A stretch of 64,000 bases of DNA from NCBI GenBank assembly GCA_963759375.1, contig CAVWYY010000001.1, positions 186,001 to 250,000 on the forward strand. Reading direction: 5' to 3'. Made by a program: the position numbers and the translations under genes. A model generated the notes under the pieces. It was not told the DNA's origin. It was given only the letters and a program-made list of their open reading frames with translations, and did no database searches. The DNA comes from DASSUW01 sp963759375. GTDB lineage: Bacteria; Actinomycetota; Thermoleophilia; Solirubrobacterales; Solirubrobacteraceae. Positions 33,985-41,819 of the stretch are shown here, in pieces (within the stretch, counting starts at the first letter, position 1; each line of letters opens with the position of its first letter).

Positions 33985-34956
33985 TTATCGACAAAGTGAT
34001 GCGCGCAGGGCCGCCCCGACCTCGCCGATCGCGCGGCGCGATGCGTTGGTGCGGGCGGGCCAGCGCCAGAATCCGTGCACGGTGCCGGGATACCTGCGGA
34101 TCGCGGTGCGTACTCCTGCGCGGCGCAACGCGGCGCCGTAGGCCTCGCCTTCGTCGCGCAGCACGTCGGCCGCCGCGGTGGCGACGAACGCCGGCGGCAG
34201 GCCGGCCAGATCGTGTGCGTGCAGCGGCGAGGCGTCCGGGTGATCGCCGTCGGCGCCGTCGAGGTAGAGGTCCCAGAAGCGCTGCATGGCGGCGGCGGTG
34301 AAGCCGAAGCCCTCGGCGAACCGCTCGGCCGACGGCGTGTCGAGCGCCGCGTCGCACGCGGGGTAGACGAGCGCCTGCATACGCAACGCCGGTCCTCCGT
34401 CGTCGCGCAGCCGGCGTGCGGCCACCGTGGCCAGGTTCGCGCCGGCGCTGTCGCCCGCGACGGCCAGGCGGCTCCCGTCGCCGCCCAGCGAGCCGGCGTG
34501 GTCGGCCAGCCAGCGCAGGGCCGCCACGGCCTCGTCGACCGGCGCGGGGAACGGGTGCTCGGGAGCCAGGCGGTAGCCGATGGAGACCACCAGCGCGCCG
34601 CAGGCGACCGCGAGCTCGCGCGCCACCCCGTCGAACGACGCGATCGAGCCGACGGTCCAGCCGCCGCCGTGCAGGTAGGCGACCACCGGCAGCGCCCGGT
34701 CCGTGCGCGGCGCGTATGCGCGCATCGGCAGCCACCCGTGCGGGCCCGGGATCACGAGGTCGCCGACCGAGGCCAGGCGCGGCCCGCGGCCCGACAGCAG
34801 CGGCGCCTCGCGGTCGTGCGCTGCCCGCAGCTCGGCGACGCTCGACTCGGGCGGCGCGCCGGCGGCCTCGGCGGCCTCGACGACCGCCAGCACGTCGGGC
34901 GCGAGGAGTCCGCGGCGGCGGATGTGCGGGGGCGTGGAGGCGGTGGCGGTGTACAC
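33985..34956 (-). CDS. Alpha/beta hydrolase, hormone-sensitive-lipase family esterase
   Basis: A protein of about 323 residues. The oxyanion motif HGGGWTVGS is near residue 94, the nucleophile elbow is AGDSAGAN, the Asp lies near DVLRDEGEAYG, and the His in PGTVHGFWR, giving the full HSL-type catalytic set. It should hydrolyse short-chain esters. Several starts are possible. I use GTG 34956, which has TAGGGA just upstream; TTG 34980 would add eight residues. It precedes cysD by 28 bases and may belong to the sulfation operon. Confidence 0.8.
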   Translation of the reverse strand: MYTATASTPPHIRRRGLLAPDVLAVVEAAEAAGAPPESSVAELRAAHDREAPLLSGRGPRLASVGDLVIPGPHGWLPMRAYAPRTDRALPVVAYLHGGGWTVGSIASFDGVARELAVACGALVVSIGYRLAPEHPFPAPVDEAVAALRWLADHAGSLGGDGSRLAVAGDSAGANLATVAARRLRDDGGPALRMQALVYPACDAALDTPSAERFAEGFGFTAAAMQRFWDLYLDGADGDHPDASPLHAHDLAGLPPAFVATAAADVLRDEGEAYGAALRRAGVRTAIRRYPGTVHGFWRWPARTNASRRAIGEVGAALRASLCR

Positions 34957-35022
34957 AATCCCTACAAAACCGATCGACAAAAGTAGAATACCAATTGCGA
35001 ACCCGGGTAGCCCACGACCTTC

Positions 35023-35895
35023 ATGGTCAAGATCCTCGCTCTCGGGATCATCGGGTTCTTCGCCCAGCTCATCGACGGCGCGCTCGGCATGGCGTACGGC
35101 GTGAGCTCCACGACGCTGCTGCTCACCGTCGGTATCGCGCCCGCCGGCGCCTCAGCCACCGTTCACCTGGCCGAGATCGCGACCACGGCGGCGTCCGGCG
35201 CCTCGCACTGGCGCTTCGGGAACGTCGACTGGGGCGTGGTGTCGCGCCTGGCCTTCCCCGGCTTCGTCGGCGCGTTCGTCGGCGCGGTCGTGCTGTCCTC
35301 GCTCTCGGCCGAGGCGGCCGAGCCGGTCGTGGCCGGGATCCTGTTCGTCCTCGGCGTGTACATCCTCGTGCGCTTCGCCCGTGGCGGTCGCAAGGCGGCC
35401 GAGCCGCGGCAGGGCCGCATCAAGGCGGTCTTCCTGGCGCCGCTGGGCGTGTTCGCCGGCGCGATGGACGCGATGGGCGGCGGGGGCTGGGGCCCGATCG
35501 GGACGCCCACGCTGCTCGCCTCCGGCCGCATGGAGCCGCGCAAGGTGGTCGGCTCGATCGACACGGCCGAGTTCCTCGTCGCCGTCGGCGCGTCGCTCGG
35601 CTTCCTGTTCGCGCTCGGCTCTGAGCAGATCGACTACGCGTGGGTCGGCGCGCTGCTGGCCGGCGGGCTGCTGGCCGCGCCGATCGCGGCGTGGCTCGTG
35701 CGCTCGCTCCCCGCACACGTCCTCGGCCTCAGCGTCGGCACGCTGATCATCATCACCAACTCGCGCACGCTGCTGAGCTCGGCCGGCGTCAGCGACGACA
35801 TCACGAACGGCCTGTTCGTGGCCTTCGGCCTCGGCTGGCTGGCGCTGCTCGGCGTCCTGCTGTTCAAGCCGCAGCAACCAGCGCTGCGGTCTTGA
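35023..35895 (+). CDS. TauE/SafE-family (TSUP) permease
   Basis: A 290-residue membrane protein with about eight helices in two similar halves. The signature half-motifs are IDGALGMAYGVSSTTLL in the first half and GAMDAMGGGGWGPIGTPTLLA in the second, as expected for TSUP transporters. The family exports or imports sulfite, sulfonates and other organosulfur anions. Next to the sulfate-activation operon, sulfite or sulfoacetate-type export is a reasonable guess. It is divergent from the esterase gene across an AT-rich 66-base gap. Confidence 0.85.
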   Translation: MVKILALGIIGFFAQLIDGALGMAYGVSSTTLLLTVGIAPAGASATVHLAEIATTAASGASHWRFGNVDWGVVSRLAFPGFVGAFVGAVVLSSLSAEAAEPVVAGILFVLGVYILVRFARGGRKAAEPRQGRIKAVFLAPLGVFAGAMDAMGGGGWGPIGTPTLLASGRMEPRKVVGSIDTAEFLVAVGASLGFLFALGSEQIDYAWVGALLAGGLLAAPIAAWLVRSLPAHVLGLSVGTLIIITNSRTLLSSAGVSDDITNGLFVAFGLGWLALLGVLLFKPQQPALRS

Positions 35896-36997
35896 GCCCG
35901 AGCCCGAGCCGCTCGCGCCCCTCCTGGCGGAGCGGATCGAGCCCGGTCAGCTCGTGCACGCGCTCGAGCCGGTAGGCGACCGTGTGGCGGTGGGCGTAGA
36001 TCGCCGCCGCCGTCGCGTTCATGTTGCAGTCGTGCTCCAGGTAGGCGATCAGCGTGGGGAGGATGCTGGTGCCGTGCAGCGCGTCGTAGTCGGCGATCGC
36101 GCCGACGGTGGCGGCGTGAAAGCGCCCGAGCTCGGCGGGGTGGTCGGACGCGAGCCGCAACAGCAGCCGGTGCGTGCCGTCGAGCACGTCGGACGGCGTG
36201 GCGCCGCTGCGCTCGAGCACGGTGGCGGCGAGCGCGGCCTCGCGCAGCGCGCGGCCCAGGCGGTCGGGGTCGGGCTCGAACGGCGCCAGCGCGACCACGG
36301 CGATCGACTCGAGCCGGCGCGCGAGCGCGAGCGCGGCGTCCATCCGCTCGCCGCGCTGGGGGAGCAGCGCGTCGAGCCGGTCGCCGCGCTGGAGCACGAG
36401 CGCGGTGGGGAAGGCATCGAGGACTGCCGCCTGGATGCGGTGGCCGTAGCCGCCGCTCCGCCGCACGTGAGCAGCGACCGCTCCGGCCGACAGGTCGGTG
36501 CCGGCGCGGCGGGCGAGGCCGAGCACGTCGACGCCCGGGCTGCCGTCGAGCAGGTCGGCCAGGAGGCTCTCGCCGGCGCGGCGCCGGTCCTCGGGCGCGG
36601 CGTCGAGCGCCAGCGCGACGACGGTCGAGGTGGCGGCCAGGTGCAGCACGTCGCCGGCCTCGTGCCCGCCCGGTCCGTCGAGCAGCAGCACGAGGCCGGC
36701 GGTCGCGCTGCCGGTCCGTACCGGCAGCTCGTGCACGACACCGTCCGGCACCGGCGCGGGCTCGCCGGCGATTCGCTGGATCACGTAGCGGCGCAGGCCC
36801 GAGAGCGCGGTGCCGTCGCGCGGCGGCCACGCGACCGCGAGCCCGGCGGACGGCACGACGATGGCCACGGTGCCGCCCGCCTCGCCGGCCGCAAGCGCCG
36901 CGAGCTGCTCGAGGTCGCCGCCCTCGAGCACCGCGTCGAGCATCGCCCCGTGGAGCGTGCCCAGCTTCGAGAGCGGTGTCGGATCGGCCAAACTCAT
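35864..36997 (-). CDS. PucR-family transcriptional regulator
   Basis: A 377-residue regulator with the PucR C-terminal helix-turn-helix (ILPTLIAYLEHDCNMNATAA, then HRHTVAYRLERVHELTGLDP, about residues 318-360). A central GGDEF-like/PucR linker region (RGDRLDALLPQRGE ... ALARRLESI) lies before it. The N-terminal part looks like a sensor domain. ATG 36997 (MSLADPTPL) is preferred over an upstream ATG that would add ten unlikely residues. Its 3' end overlaps the convergent permease gene by 32 bases. The target is unknown; the permease is a candidate. Confidence 0.82.
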   Translation of the reverse strand: MSLADPTPLSKLGTLHGAMLDAVLEGGDLEQLAALAAGEAGGTVAIVVPSAGLAVAWPPRDGTALSGLRRYVIQRIAGEPAPVPDGVVHELPVRTGSATAGLVLLLDGPGGHEAGDVLHLAATSTVVALALDAAPEDRRRAGESLLADLLDGSPGVDVLGLARRAGTDLSAGAVAAHVRRSGGYGHRIQAAVLDAFPTALVLQRGDRLDALLPQRGERMDAALALARRLESIAVVALAPFEPDPDRLGRALREAALAATVLERSGATPSDVLDGTHRLLLRLASDHPAELGRFHAATVGAIADYDALHGTSILPTLIAYLEHDCNMNATAAAIYAHRHTVAYRLERVHELTGLDPLRQEGRERLGLGLKTAALVAAA

Positions 36998-37056
36998 GTA
37001 TCTCGACCGAAATAGTAGACAATCCACGGTCGAGACGCACCTGCGAAGCTGACCGC

Positions 37057-37611
37057 ATGATGGATCCCACGGTGCTTCCGGACGATCTCCCCGTCCCGGA
37101 GGACGACGGGGCGGCGGACCACCTCCGCGGCGCGGAGCTGCCCGCCATCGCGCTGCCGTCGACCGACGGCGACACCGTGCGGCTCGACGAGCTGGAGGGG
37201 CTGAGCGTGGTGTTCGCGTACCCGCGTACGGGCCGGCCCGGCCAGGAGCCGCCCGGGGGAGAGGACGAGTGGAATGCGATCCCCGGCGCGCGCGGCTGCA
37301 CGCCGGAGGCGTGCTCGTTCCGCGACGAGCGCGCCCGCTTCGCCGAGCGCGGCGCGCGCATCCTCGGCCTCTCGACGCAGGACACGGAGTACCAGCGCGA
37401 GGCGGTCGAGCGCCTGCACCTGCCGTACCCGATCCTGTCCGACGAGCGGCTCGAGCTGACCCGGGCGCTGCGGCTGCCGACCTTCGAGACCGACGGGCTG
37501 ACGCTGATCAGGCGGACCACGCTGATCGTCCGCGACGGCGTAATCGCCGACGTGGTCTACCCGGTGTTCCCACCGGACCAGGGCGCCGAGCTGGCGTTGT
37601 CCCGCTTGTAG
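37057..37611 (+). CDS. Peroxiredoxin, AhpC/BCP-like
   Basis: A 184-residue thioredoxin-fold peroxidase. A CTPEACSFRDE segment (about residues 83-93) supplies a peroxidatic and a nearby resolving cysteine in the Cys-x4-Cys spacing used by BCP/PrxQ enzymes. The ILGLSTQDTEYQREAVERL and PYPILSDERLEL stretches are typical. An N-terminal extension rich in Asp/Pro precedes the fold. A second ATG at 37060 is equally possible. It is divergent from the PucR gene and 7 bases before the sigma-factor gene. Confidence 0.85.
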   Translation: MMDPTVLPDDLPVPEDDGAADHLRGAELPAIALPSTDGDTVRLDELEGLSVVFAYPRTGRPGQEPPGGEDEWNAIPGARGCTPEACSFRDERARFAERGARILGLSTQDTEYQREAVERLHLPYPILSDERLELTRALRLPTFETDGLTLIRRTTLIVRDGVIADVVYPVFPPDQGAELALSRL

Positions 37612-37618
37612 GGACCCC

Positions 37619-38200
37619 ATGGGCCGCGCCGCACGTATGGGTCGTGTGGACGTGGCCGAGGTCTCGCGGTTGCTGCCGGCGCGCCGGGCGAGCGACGCGG
37701 CGCTCGTGCGGTCGGCCCAGCGTGGGTCCGAGCGCGCGGTCGAGGAGCTGTTCGCCCGCCACTGGCCGGACGCCTACCGGACGGCCCTGCTGATCGCGCA
37801 CGACCGGGCCGCGGCCGAGGACATCGCGCAGGAGGCGTTCGTCGCCGCGCTGCGGGCGCTGCCGCGGTTCGATCGCTCGCGGCCGCTGCGGCCGTGGCTG
37901 CACCGGATCGTCGTCAACCGCGCGATCGACTGGGCGCGGGCGCGGCGGCTCCGCCGCGAGGTCGACGGCGATGCCGTGCCCGAGGCTGCGGCGCCGGAGG
38001 CGGTGGAGGGGCTCGGCTCGCTGGGCGCCGCGCTCGCGCAACTGTCGCCCGAGCACCGCGCGGTCGTGGTCATGCGCTACCTGCTCGAGCTCACGCCCGG
38101 CGAGATCGCGGCCGCGCTCGAGCTCCCGCGCGGGACCGTGAACTCGCGGCTGCGGCGCGGGCTCGACGCGCTCGGCGGCGTGCTGGAGGAGGAGGCGTGA
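37619..38200 (+). CDS. ECF-family RNA polymerase sigma factor
   Basis: A 193-residue sigma70-like protein with region 2 (VEELFARHWPDAYRTALLIAHDRAAAEDIAQEAFVAAL, the DIAQEAF element being diagnostic) and region 4 (SPEHRAVVVMRYLLELTPGEIAAALELPRGTVNSRLRRGL). It directs RNA polymerase to a small regulon, controlled by an anti-sigma partner. Starts at 37637 (ATG) or 37646 (GTG) are alternatives to ATG 37619. The stop overlaps the start of the membrane partner gene (GTGA). Confidence 0.9.
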   Translation: MGRAARMGRVDVAEVSRLLPARRASDAALVRSAQRGSERAVEELFARHWPDAYRTALLIAHDRAAAEDIAQEAFVAALRALPRFDRSRPLRPWLHRIVVNRAIDWARARRLRREVDGDAVPEAAAPEAVEGLGSLGAALAQLSPEHRAVVVMRYLLELTPGEIAAALELPRGTVNSRLRRGLDALGGVLEEEA

Positions 38201-39330
38201 ACGAGCAGCGGCTGCGCGAGGCCCTGCGGGACGCGCCGCTCGACGATCCGGCCGCGCGGGCGCGCTCGCTCGCGGTCGTACGCGCGGCGTACCGGACGCG
38301 CGAGCCGGCGCCGCGGCGCTCGACGCCCATGCTGGCGCTGCTCGCGTGCGTGCTCGCCGCGGCCGTGCTCGCCGCGTCGGTCACCGCGCCGGGCGACGCT
38401 GTCGGCCGCTGGGTGCGCGAGGTCCTCGGCGGCCCGCTGCCCGGGCGGCCGGCGCTCGTGCACGTGCCCGGCGGCGGGCGGCTGCTCGTCTCGTCGGCCG
38501 GATCCGTCTGGGCGGTCGCGCCGGACGGCGCGCGACGGCGGCTCGGCGACTACGACGGCGCGTCCTGGTCACCGAACGGGCTGTACGCGGTCGCGTGGCG
38601 CGGCGGCGAGCTGTTCGCCGTGGAGCCGAGCGGCGTCGTGCGGTGGTCGCTGGCAAGGCCGCGGCCGATCGTGGCGGCCCGGTGGAATGCGGTCGACGGC
38701 TTCCGGGTCGCGTACCTGGCGGGCGCCATGCTGCGGATCGTCAACGGCGACGGGACGGGCGACCGCGCGCTCGGGCCGGCGCGTGGCGTGCCACCCGCCT
38801 GGCGGCCCGACGACGCCCACGTGCTCGCCTACCTTGACGGGCGCCGGCGCATCCGCGTGGTCGCGGTGGACAGCGGACGCGAGCTCTGGCGGACGCGTCC
38901 GCACTCGCGGATCTTCGAGCTGGCGTGGTCCCCGGGCGGCCGCCGGCTGGTCGCGGCCACGCCGCGCCGGCTGCTCGTGTTCGACCGCGGCGGCCGGCTC
39001 GTGCGCGTGCGCCGGATCGCCGGCCGGCGGGCGGCCGACGACGTCGCCTGGTCGCCGGACGGCCGGCTGGCCGTCGTGCGGAGCAGCGGCAACGGCACCA
39101 GCGACGTCGTGGTCGGCGGCCGCGTCGTGTTCATGGCCCCGCGGCGCTTCGGGCGGGTCGCGTGGTCGCCGCGCGGCGGGCGCCTGCTCGTCCCGTGGCC
39201 GGTGGCCGACCAGTGGCTGTTCCTCGACGCGGACGGCGGCCGGGTGGCCGCCGTCGGGAACATCGAGCGCCAGTTCGCGCGCGGGCGGGGGCCACGCGCG
39301 TTCCCCGACGCGGTGGAGTGGGGGCCCTAG
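38197..39330 (+). CDS. Membrane-anchored beta-propeller-like protein, probable anti-sigma partner
   Basis: A 377-residue protein. An N-terminal cytoplasmic helix region of about 45 residues precedes one transmembrane helix (MLALLACVLAAAVLAASVTA). The rest, presumably outside the cell, consists of repeated beta-strand blades with WSP/SPDGR-type motifs (SWSPNGLYAV, AWSPGGRRLV, AWSPDGRLAV, AWSPRGGRLL), like WD40/TolB propellers. Its start overlaps the ECF sigma gene and its N-terminus is cytoplasmic, so a sigma-sequestering role is likely, though no canonical zinc anti-sigma motif is present. Confidence 0.7.
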   Translation: MNEQRLREALRDAPLDDPAARARSLAVVRAAYRTREPAPRRSTPMLALLACVLAAAVLAASVTAPGDAVGRWVREVLGGPLPGRPALVHVPGGGRLLVSSAGSVWAVAPDGARRRLGDYDGASWSPNGLYAVAWRGGELFAVEPSGVVRWSLARPRPIVAARWNAVDGFRVAYLAGAMLRIVNGDGTGDRALGPARGVPPAWRPDDAHVLAYLDGRRRIRVVAVDSGRELWRTRPHSRIFELAWSPGGRRLVAATPRRLLVFDRGGRLVRVRRIAGRRAADDVAWSPDGRLAVVRSSGNGTSDVVVGGRVVFMAPRRFGRVAWSPRGGRLLVPWPVADQWLFLDADGGRVAAVGNIERQFARGRGPRAFPDAVEWGP

Positions 39331-39797
39331 AACGCCTTCGCGTACATCTCGAGCAGGTCGGTCCAGCCGCCCGGGGCGGAGACCGCGTCGCGCATCTTGA
39401 CGCCGGTCTCGCCGTGCTTCTCGAAGCCGCGGTGCTCGAGCTCCACGAGCGTGCCGCCGTCGCCGGTCGCCGTGAACGTGACCTCGACCTCGGTCGCCTT
39501 GGCCGGATCGGGGTCGAAGCCCCACTCGGGGTTCAGGTGCCAGGCCAGCAGCAGCCGGTGGGGCGGATCGATCTCGGTCACGTAGCCCCAGTCGCACTCG
39601 TTGCCGTCGGCGTCGCGCTCGAACCACCGGCCGCCGGCGTGGGTCTCCATCACCACCTCGGTGGCCATCGTCTCGCCGATGTGGTGGCTCTCGATCGGCC
39701 ACCACGTGCTGAAGCCGGTGGTGAACACCGCGAACGCGCGCTCGGGCGGCGCCTGGACGGTGATGCTGCGGCGCGCGGCGACCGTGGTCTCGGTCAT
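39327..39797 (-). CDS. SRPBCC/AHSA1-family protein
   Basis: A 156-residue START-like protein: ITVQAPPERAFAVFTTGFSTWWP at the N-terminus, GGRWFERDADGNECDWGYV in the middle, and a C-terminal helix GGWTDLLEMYAKAF. Such AHSA1 proteins bind hydrophobic ligands, often paired with ArsR regulators in actinobacteria as here. ATG 39797 overlaps the stop of the ArsR gene (ATGA), so the two are expressed together. Confidence 0.88.
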   Translation of the reverse strand: MTETTVAARRSITVQAPPERAFAVFTTGFSTWWPIESHHIGETMATEVVMETHAGGRWFERDADGNECDWGYVTEIDPPHRLLLAWHLNPEWGFDPDPAKATEVEVTFTATGDGGTLVELEHRGFEKHGETGVKMRDAVSAPGGWTDLLEMYAKAF

Positions 39798-40105
39798 GAG
39801 TCCTCCTTCTCGACCGCCAGCTTGAAGGCGGCCAACGCCTGGTTCCAGAACGTGTCGAAGTACGCGCGCATCGCCTCGATCCCGGTGGGGTCCAGCTGGT
39901 AGAGCCGGCGCGTGCCGGCGGGCCGGTCGGTCACCAGGCCGGCGTCCTTGAGGACCTTCAGGTGCTGCGAGACGGCCGGGCGGCTGACGGGCAGCTCCCT
40001 CGCGAGCTCGCCGACGGCCTGCGGGCCACGGGCGAGGCGCTCGAAGATCGCCCGGCGGGTGGGATCGCCGAGGGCGGTGAGGCCGTTCGTTCCGTAAGTC
40101 GACAC
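39794..40105 (-). CDS. ArsR-family transcriptional regulator
   Basis: A 103-residue winged-helix regulator (LTALGDPTRRAIFERLARGPQAVGELARELPVSRPAVSQHLKVLKDAGLV), without cysteine metal-binding motifs, so it likely senses something other than a metal. I place the start at GTG 40105. It lies 8 bases after the -10 box, with no room for a leader, so the mRNA is probably leaderless. It controls the coupled SRPBCC gene and itself through the operator at 40111-40126. Confidence 0.87.
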   Translation of the reverse strand: MSTYGTNGLTALGDPTRRAIFERLARGPQAVGELARELPVSRPAVSQHLKVLKDAGLVTDRPAGTRRLYQLDPTGIEAMRAYFDTFWNQALAAFKLAVEKEDS

Positions 40106-40110
40106 TAACG

Positions 40111-40143
40111 GTAAGTATAGGCTTACGCATTCGAGCACGTCAA
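40111..40143 (-). promoter_or_regulatory. Promoter and operator of the arsR-SRPBCC operon
   Basis: On the minus strand TTGACG (40143-40138) and TATACT (40119-40114), 18 bases apart, make the best promoter in the window. An inverted repeat GTAAG-TATAGG-CTTAC (40111-40126) covers the -10 box and is a natural ArsR operator. The -35 box lies within one arm of the terminator hairpin at 40139-40171. Transcription should begin at or next to GTG 40105. Confidence 0.75.
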
Positions 40144-40171
40144 GACCCGAGCCACGGACTCGGGTCTTGAC
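40139..40171 (-). terminator. Hairpin terminator after the cell-wall hydrolase gene
   Basis: A perfect 13-bp stem, GTCAAGACCCGAG (40139-40151) pairing with 40159-40171, closes a 7-base loop. It lies 8 bases beyond the stop of the minus-strand hydrolase gene (40179) and before arsR, the right place to end the hydrolase transcript. There is no strong T-tract, as is common in such GC-rich genomes. The distal arm doubles as the -35 region of the arsR promoter. Confidence 0.7.
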
Positions 40172-40178
40172 CGGGCGT

Positions 40179-41060
40179 CTACAGGCCCGGCGGGTGGCGG
40201 ACGACGTAGCCCGCCGAGGAGCGCTGGCGCCATTGCCAGCGAGAGCCCGTCTCGGTGCGGCCGGTGGTGTCGAACCGGCGACCGTCGACGACCATGTAGA
40301 CGTGGCTCGGGTTGGCGTAGATCGTGATGCGCCGACCGTGGCCGGGGGAGCCCCAGCGCATGAAGCCGCTGCTGTCGAGGGCCATCGACATGAGCCCGCC
40401 ACCGTGCAGCGCGTACGAGACCGAGCCCGAGCAGTCGTAGCCGGAGTCGATCCAGCGGCCGTGCCCGCCGCCGTACTTGTACGGCTTGCTGGCGATGCGG
40501 TTGCCGGCGGCGACGACGCGGGCCACGATGCGGTCTGCCCGGCTGCGGTGGCTCCCGCCGCCGCCGCCACGGCGCTTGAGGATGATCCGGCGGCCTGAGT
40601 GGCCGAGCGCGCTCCAGGTGGCCGGGCCGACGATGCCGTCGGCGGCGAGCCCGCGGTTGCGCTGGAAGCGCTTGACGGCCGCCTGCGTGCCTGGGCCGAA
40701 GATGCCGTCGGCGCTGATGCCGAGCGCGCGCTGGAGTTGCACGACCGCGGACTGCTTGGAGCCGCTGCGGTGCGAAGCGGTACGTGCACGCGCCCGCGAA
40801 TGCAGGGCGCGCCAGGTCATCGGGCCGACGATGCCGTCGGCGATGAGCCCGTGGTGGCGCTGGAAGCGCTTGACCGCGCGCTTGGTGGCCGGGCCGAAGA
40901 TGCCGTCCGCGCCGACGCCCAGCCAGCGCTGGACGTTCACCACGCGCGGGCCGTGCGAGCCGCGCTTGAGCGGCTTGGCGGTGGCCGCCGCCGCGGGCGC
41001 GAGCAGGGCGAGGGCCGCCACGCAGGCGACGATGGTTGTCCGTCTGTTGTCCGTCCGCAT
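40179..41060 (-). CDS. Secreted cell-wall hydrolase: two PG-binding domains plus NlpC/P60-like domain
   Basis: A 293-residue exported protein. After a signal peptide (VACVAALALLAPAAAATA) come two peptidoglycan-binding type 1 domains (about 35-88 and 104-152), each with GADGIFGPATKRAVKRFQ-type repeats. A C-terminal NlpC/P60-like domain has the catalytic cysteine in GYDCSGSVSYAL and the His in PSHVYMVVDG. It should bind and cleave peptidoglycan, probably a stem-peptide bond. A c-di-AMP riboswitch directly upstream fits the known control of actinobacterial wall hydrolases by that signal. Confidence 0.9.
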   Translation of the reverse strand: MRTDNRRTTIVACVAALALLAPAAAATAKPLKRGSHGPRVVNVQRWLGVGADGIFGPATKRAVKRFQRHHGLIADGIVGPMTWRALHSRARARTASHRSGSKQSAVVQLQRALGISADGIFGPGTQAAVKRFQRNRGLAADGIVGPATWSALGHSGRRIILKRRGGGGGSHRSRADRIVARVVAAGNRIASKPYKYGGGHGRWIDSGYDCSGSVSYALHGGGLMSMALDSSGFMRWGSPGHGRRITIYANPSHVYMVVDGRRFDTTGRTETGSRWQWRQRSSAGYVVRHPPGL

Positions 41061-41069
41061 ACCTGTCGG

Positions 41070-41215
41070 GTCGCCTGCGAGGTGAGCTGACGGGCTCGCG
41101 CAGCGTGCGCTACGCCGCGCTCCGGCGGCGACTCGCCCCTGCGACCCATACGAGGCCGCTTCGGTTCCCCCACTCGCCCGTCCTGGCGGACCGGCGACTC
41201 GGCGGCCGTCGTTCT
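41070..41215 (-). promoter_or_regulatory. Cyclic di-AMP (ydaO/yuaA) riboswitch
   Basis: Read on the minus strand from about 41212, the conserved aptamer blocks appear in order: GCCGAGTCGCCGG, GGGCGAGTGGGGGAACCGAA, GCGGCC, ATGGGTCGCAGGGGCGAGTC, then a GC-rich 3' closing arm. The GGGGAACCGAA and GGGGCGAGTC segments are characteristic of the ydaO class. It ends a few bases before the hydrolase ATG (41060), so the expression platform must overlap the start region. In this class, c-di-AMP generally switches expression off. Boundaries are approximate. Confidence 0.85.
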
Positions 41216-41272
41216 ATCAGTGCGGACTCCTCCCGCCTGCACAATTCCTTGCAAACGAGAGGATTGGGCGGC

Positions 41273-41764
41273 TCAGGTCACCTCACGCAGGCGACCCGTC
41301 TCGACCTCGTAGACGAAGCCGCGCACGCTGTCCTTGCGGGGGACGAACGGGCTGGCCTGGATGCGGGCGATCGACTGCCTCACATCCCGGTCGAGATCGC
41401 TGAACGCCTCAGCGGCCCAGGTCGGCTTGATGCCGGTGTCCTGCTCGATCTGGGCCTTGAAGTCGTCGTCGTTGAAGGTGAGCATTCCGCAGTCGGTGTG
41501 GTGGATGACCATGATCTCCTCGGTGCCGAGCAGGCGCTGGGAGATCGCCAGCGAGCGGATCTCGTCGTCGGTCACGACGCCGCCGGCGTTGCGGATGACG
41601 TGCGCGTCGCCCTCCTTGAGGCCGAGCAGCGCGTACGGGCTCACCCGCGCGTCCATGCACGCGATGATCGCCAGCTTGCGAGCGGGCGGCAGCGGCAGCT
41701 CACCCTTGTCGAACGTCTCGGCGTACTTCTCGTTGTTGGCGACCAGCTCGTCTGTGTTCGACAT
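41273..41764 (-). CDS. Beta-class carbonic anhydrase
   Basis: A 163-residue enzyme interconverting carbon dioxide and bicarbonate. Zinc ligands are Cys36 in IIACMDAR, His89 and Cys92 in HHTDCGM, with the Asp38-Arg40 dyad in place. Length and motif spacing match the short mycobacterial-type (Rv1284-like) branch. ATG 41764. It is divergent from an acetyltransferase gene. The 208 bases between it and the hydrolase start are largely occupied by the c-di-AMP riboswitch of the hydrolase. Confidence 0.92.
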   Translation of the reverse strand: MSNTDELVANNEKYAETFDKGELPLPPARKLAIIACMDARVSPYALLGLKEGDAHVIRNAGGVVTDDEIRSLAISQRLLGTEEIMVIHHTDCGMLTFNDDDFKAQIEQDTGIKPTWAAEAFSDLDRDVRQSIARIQASPFVPRKDSVRGFVYEVETGRLREVT

Positions 41765-41819
41765 CCGGGCTCCCCTTCTCGACCAGTGCAGTGAACAAAA
41801 GGTAGCTATTGGTTCTGTC

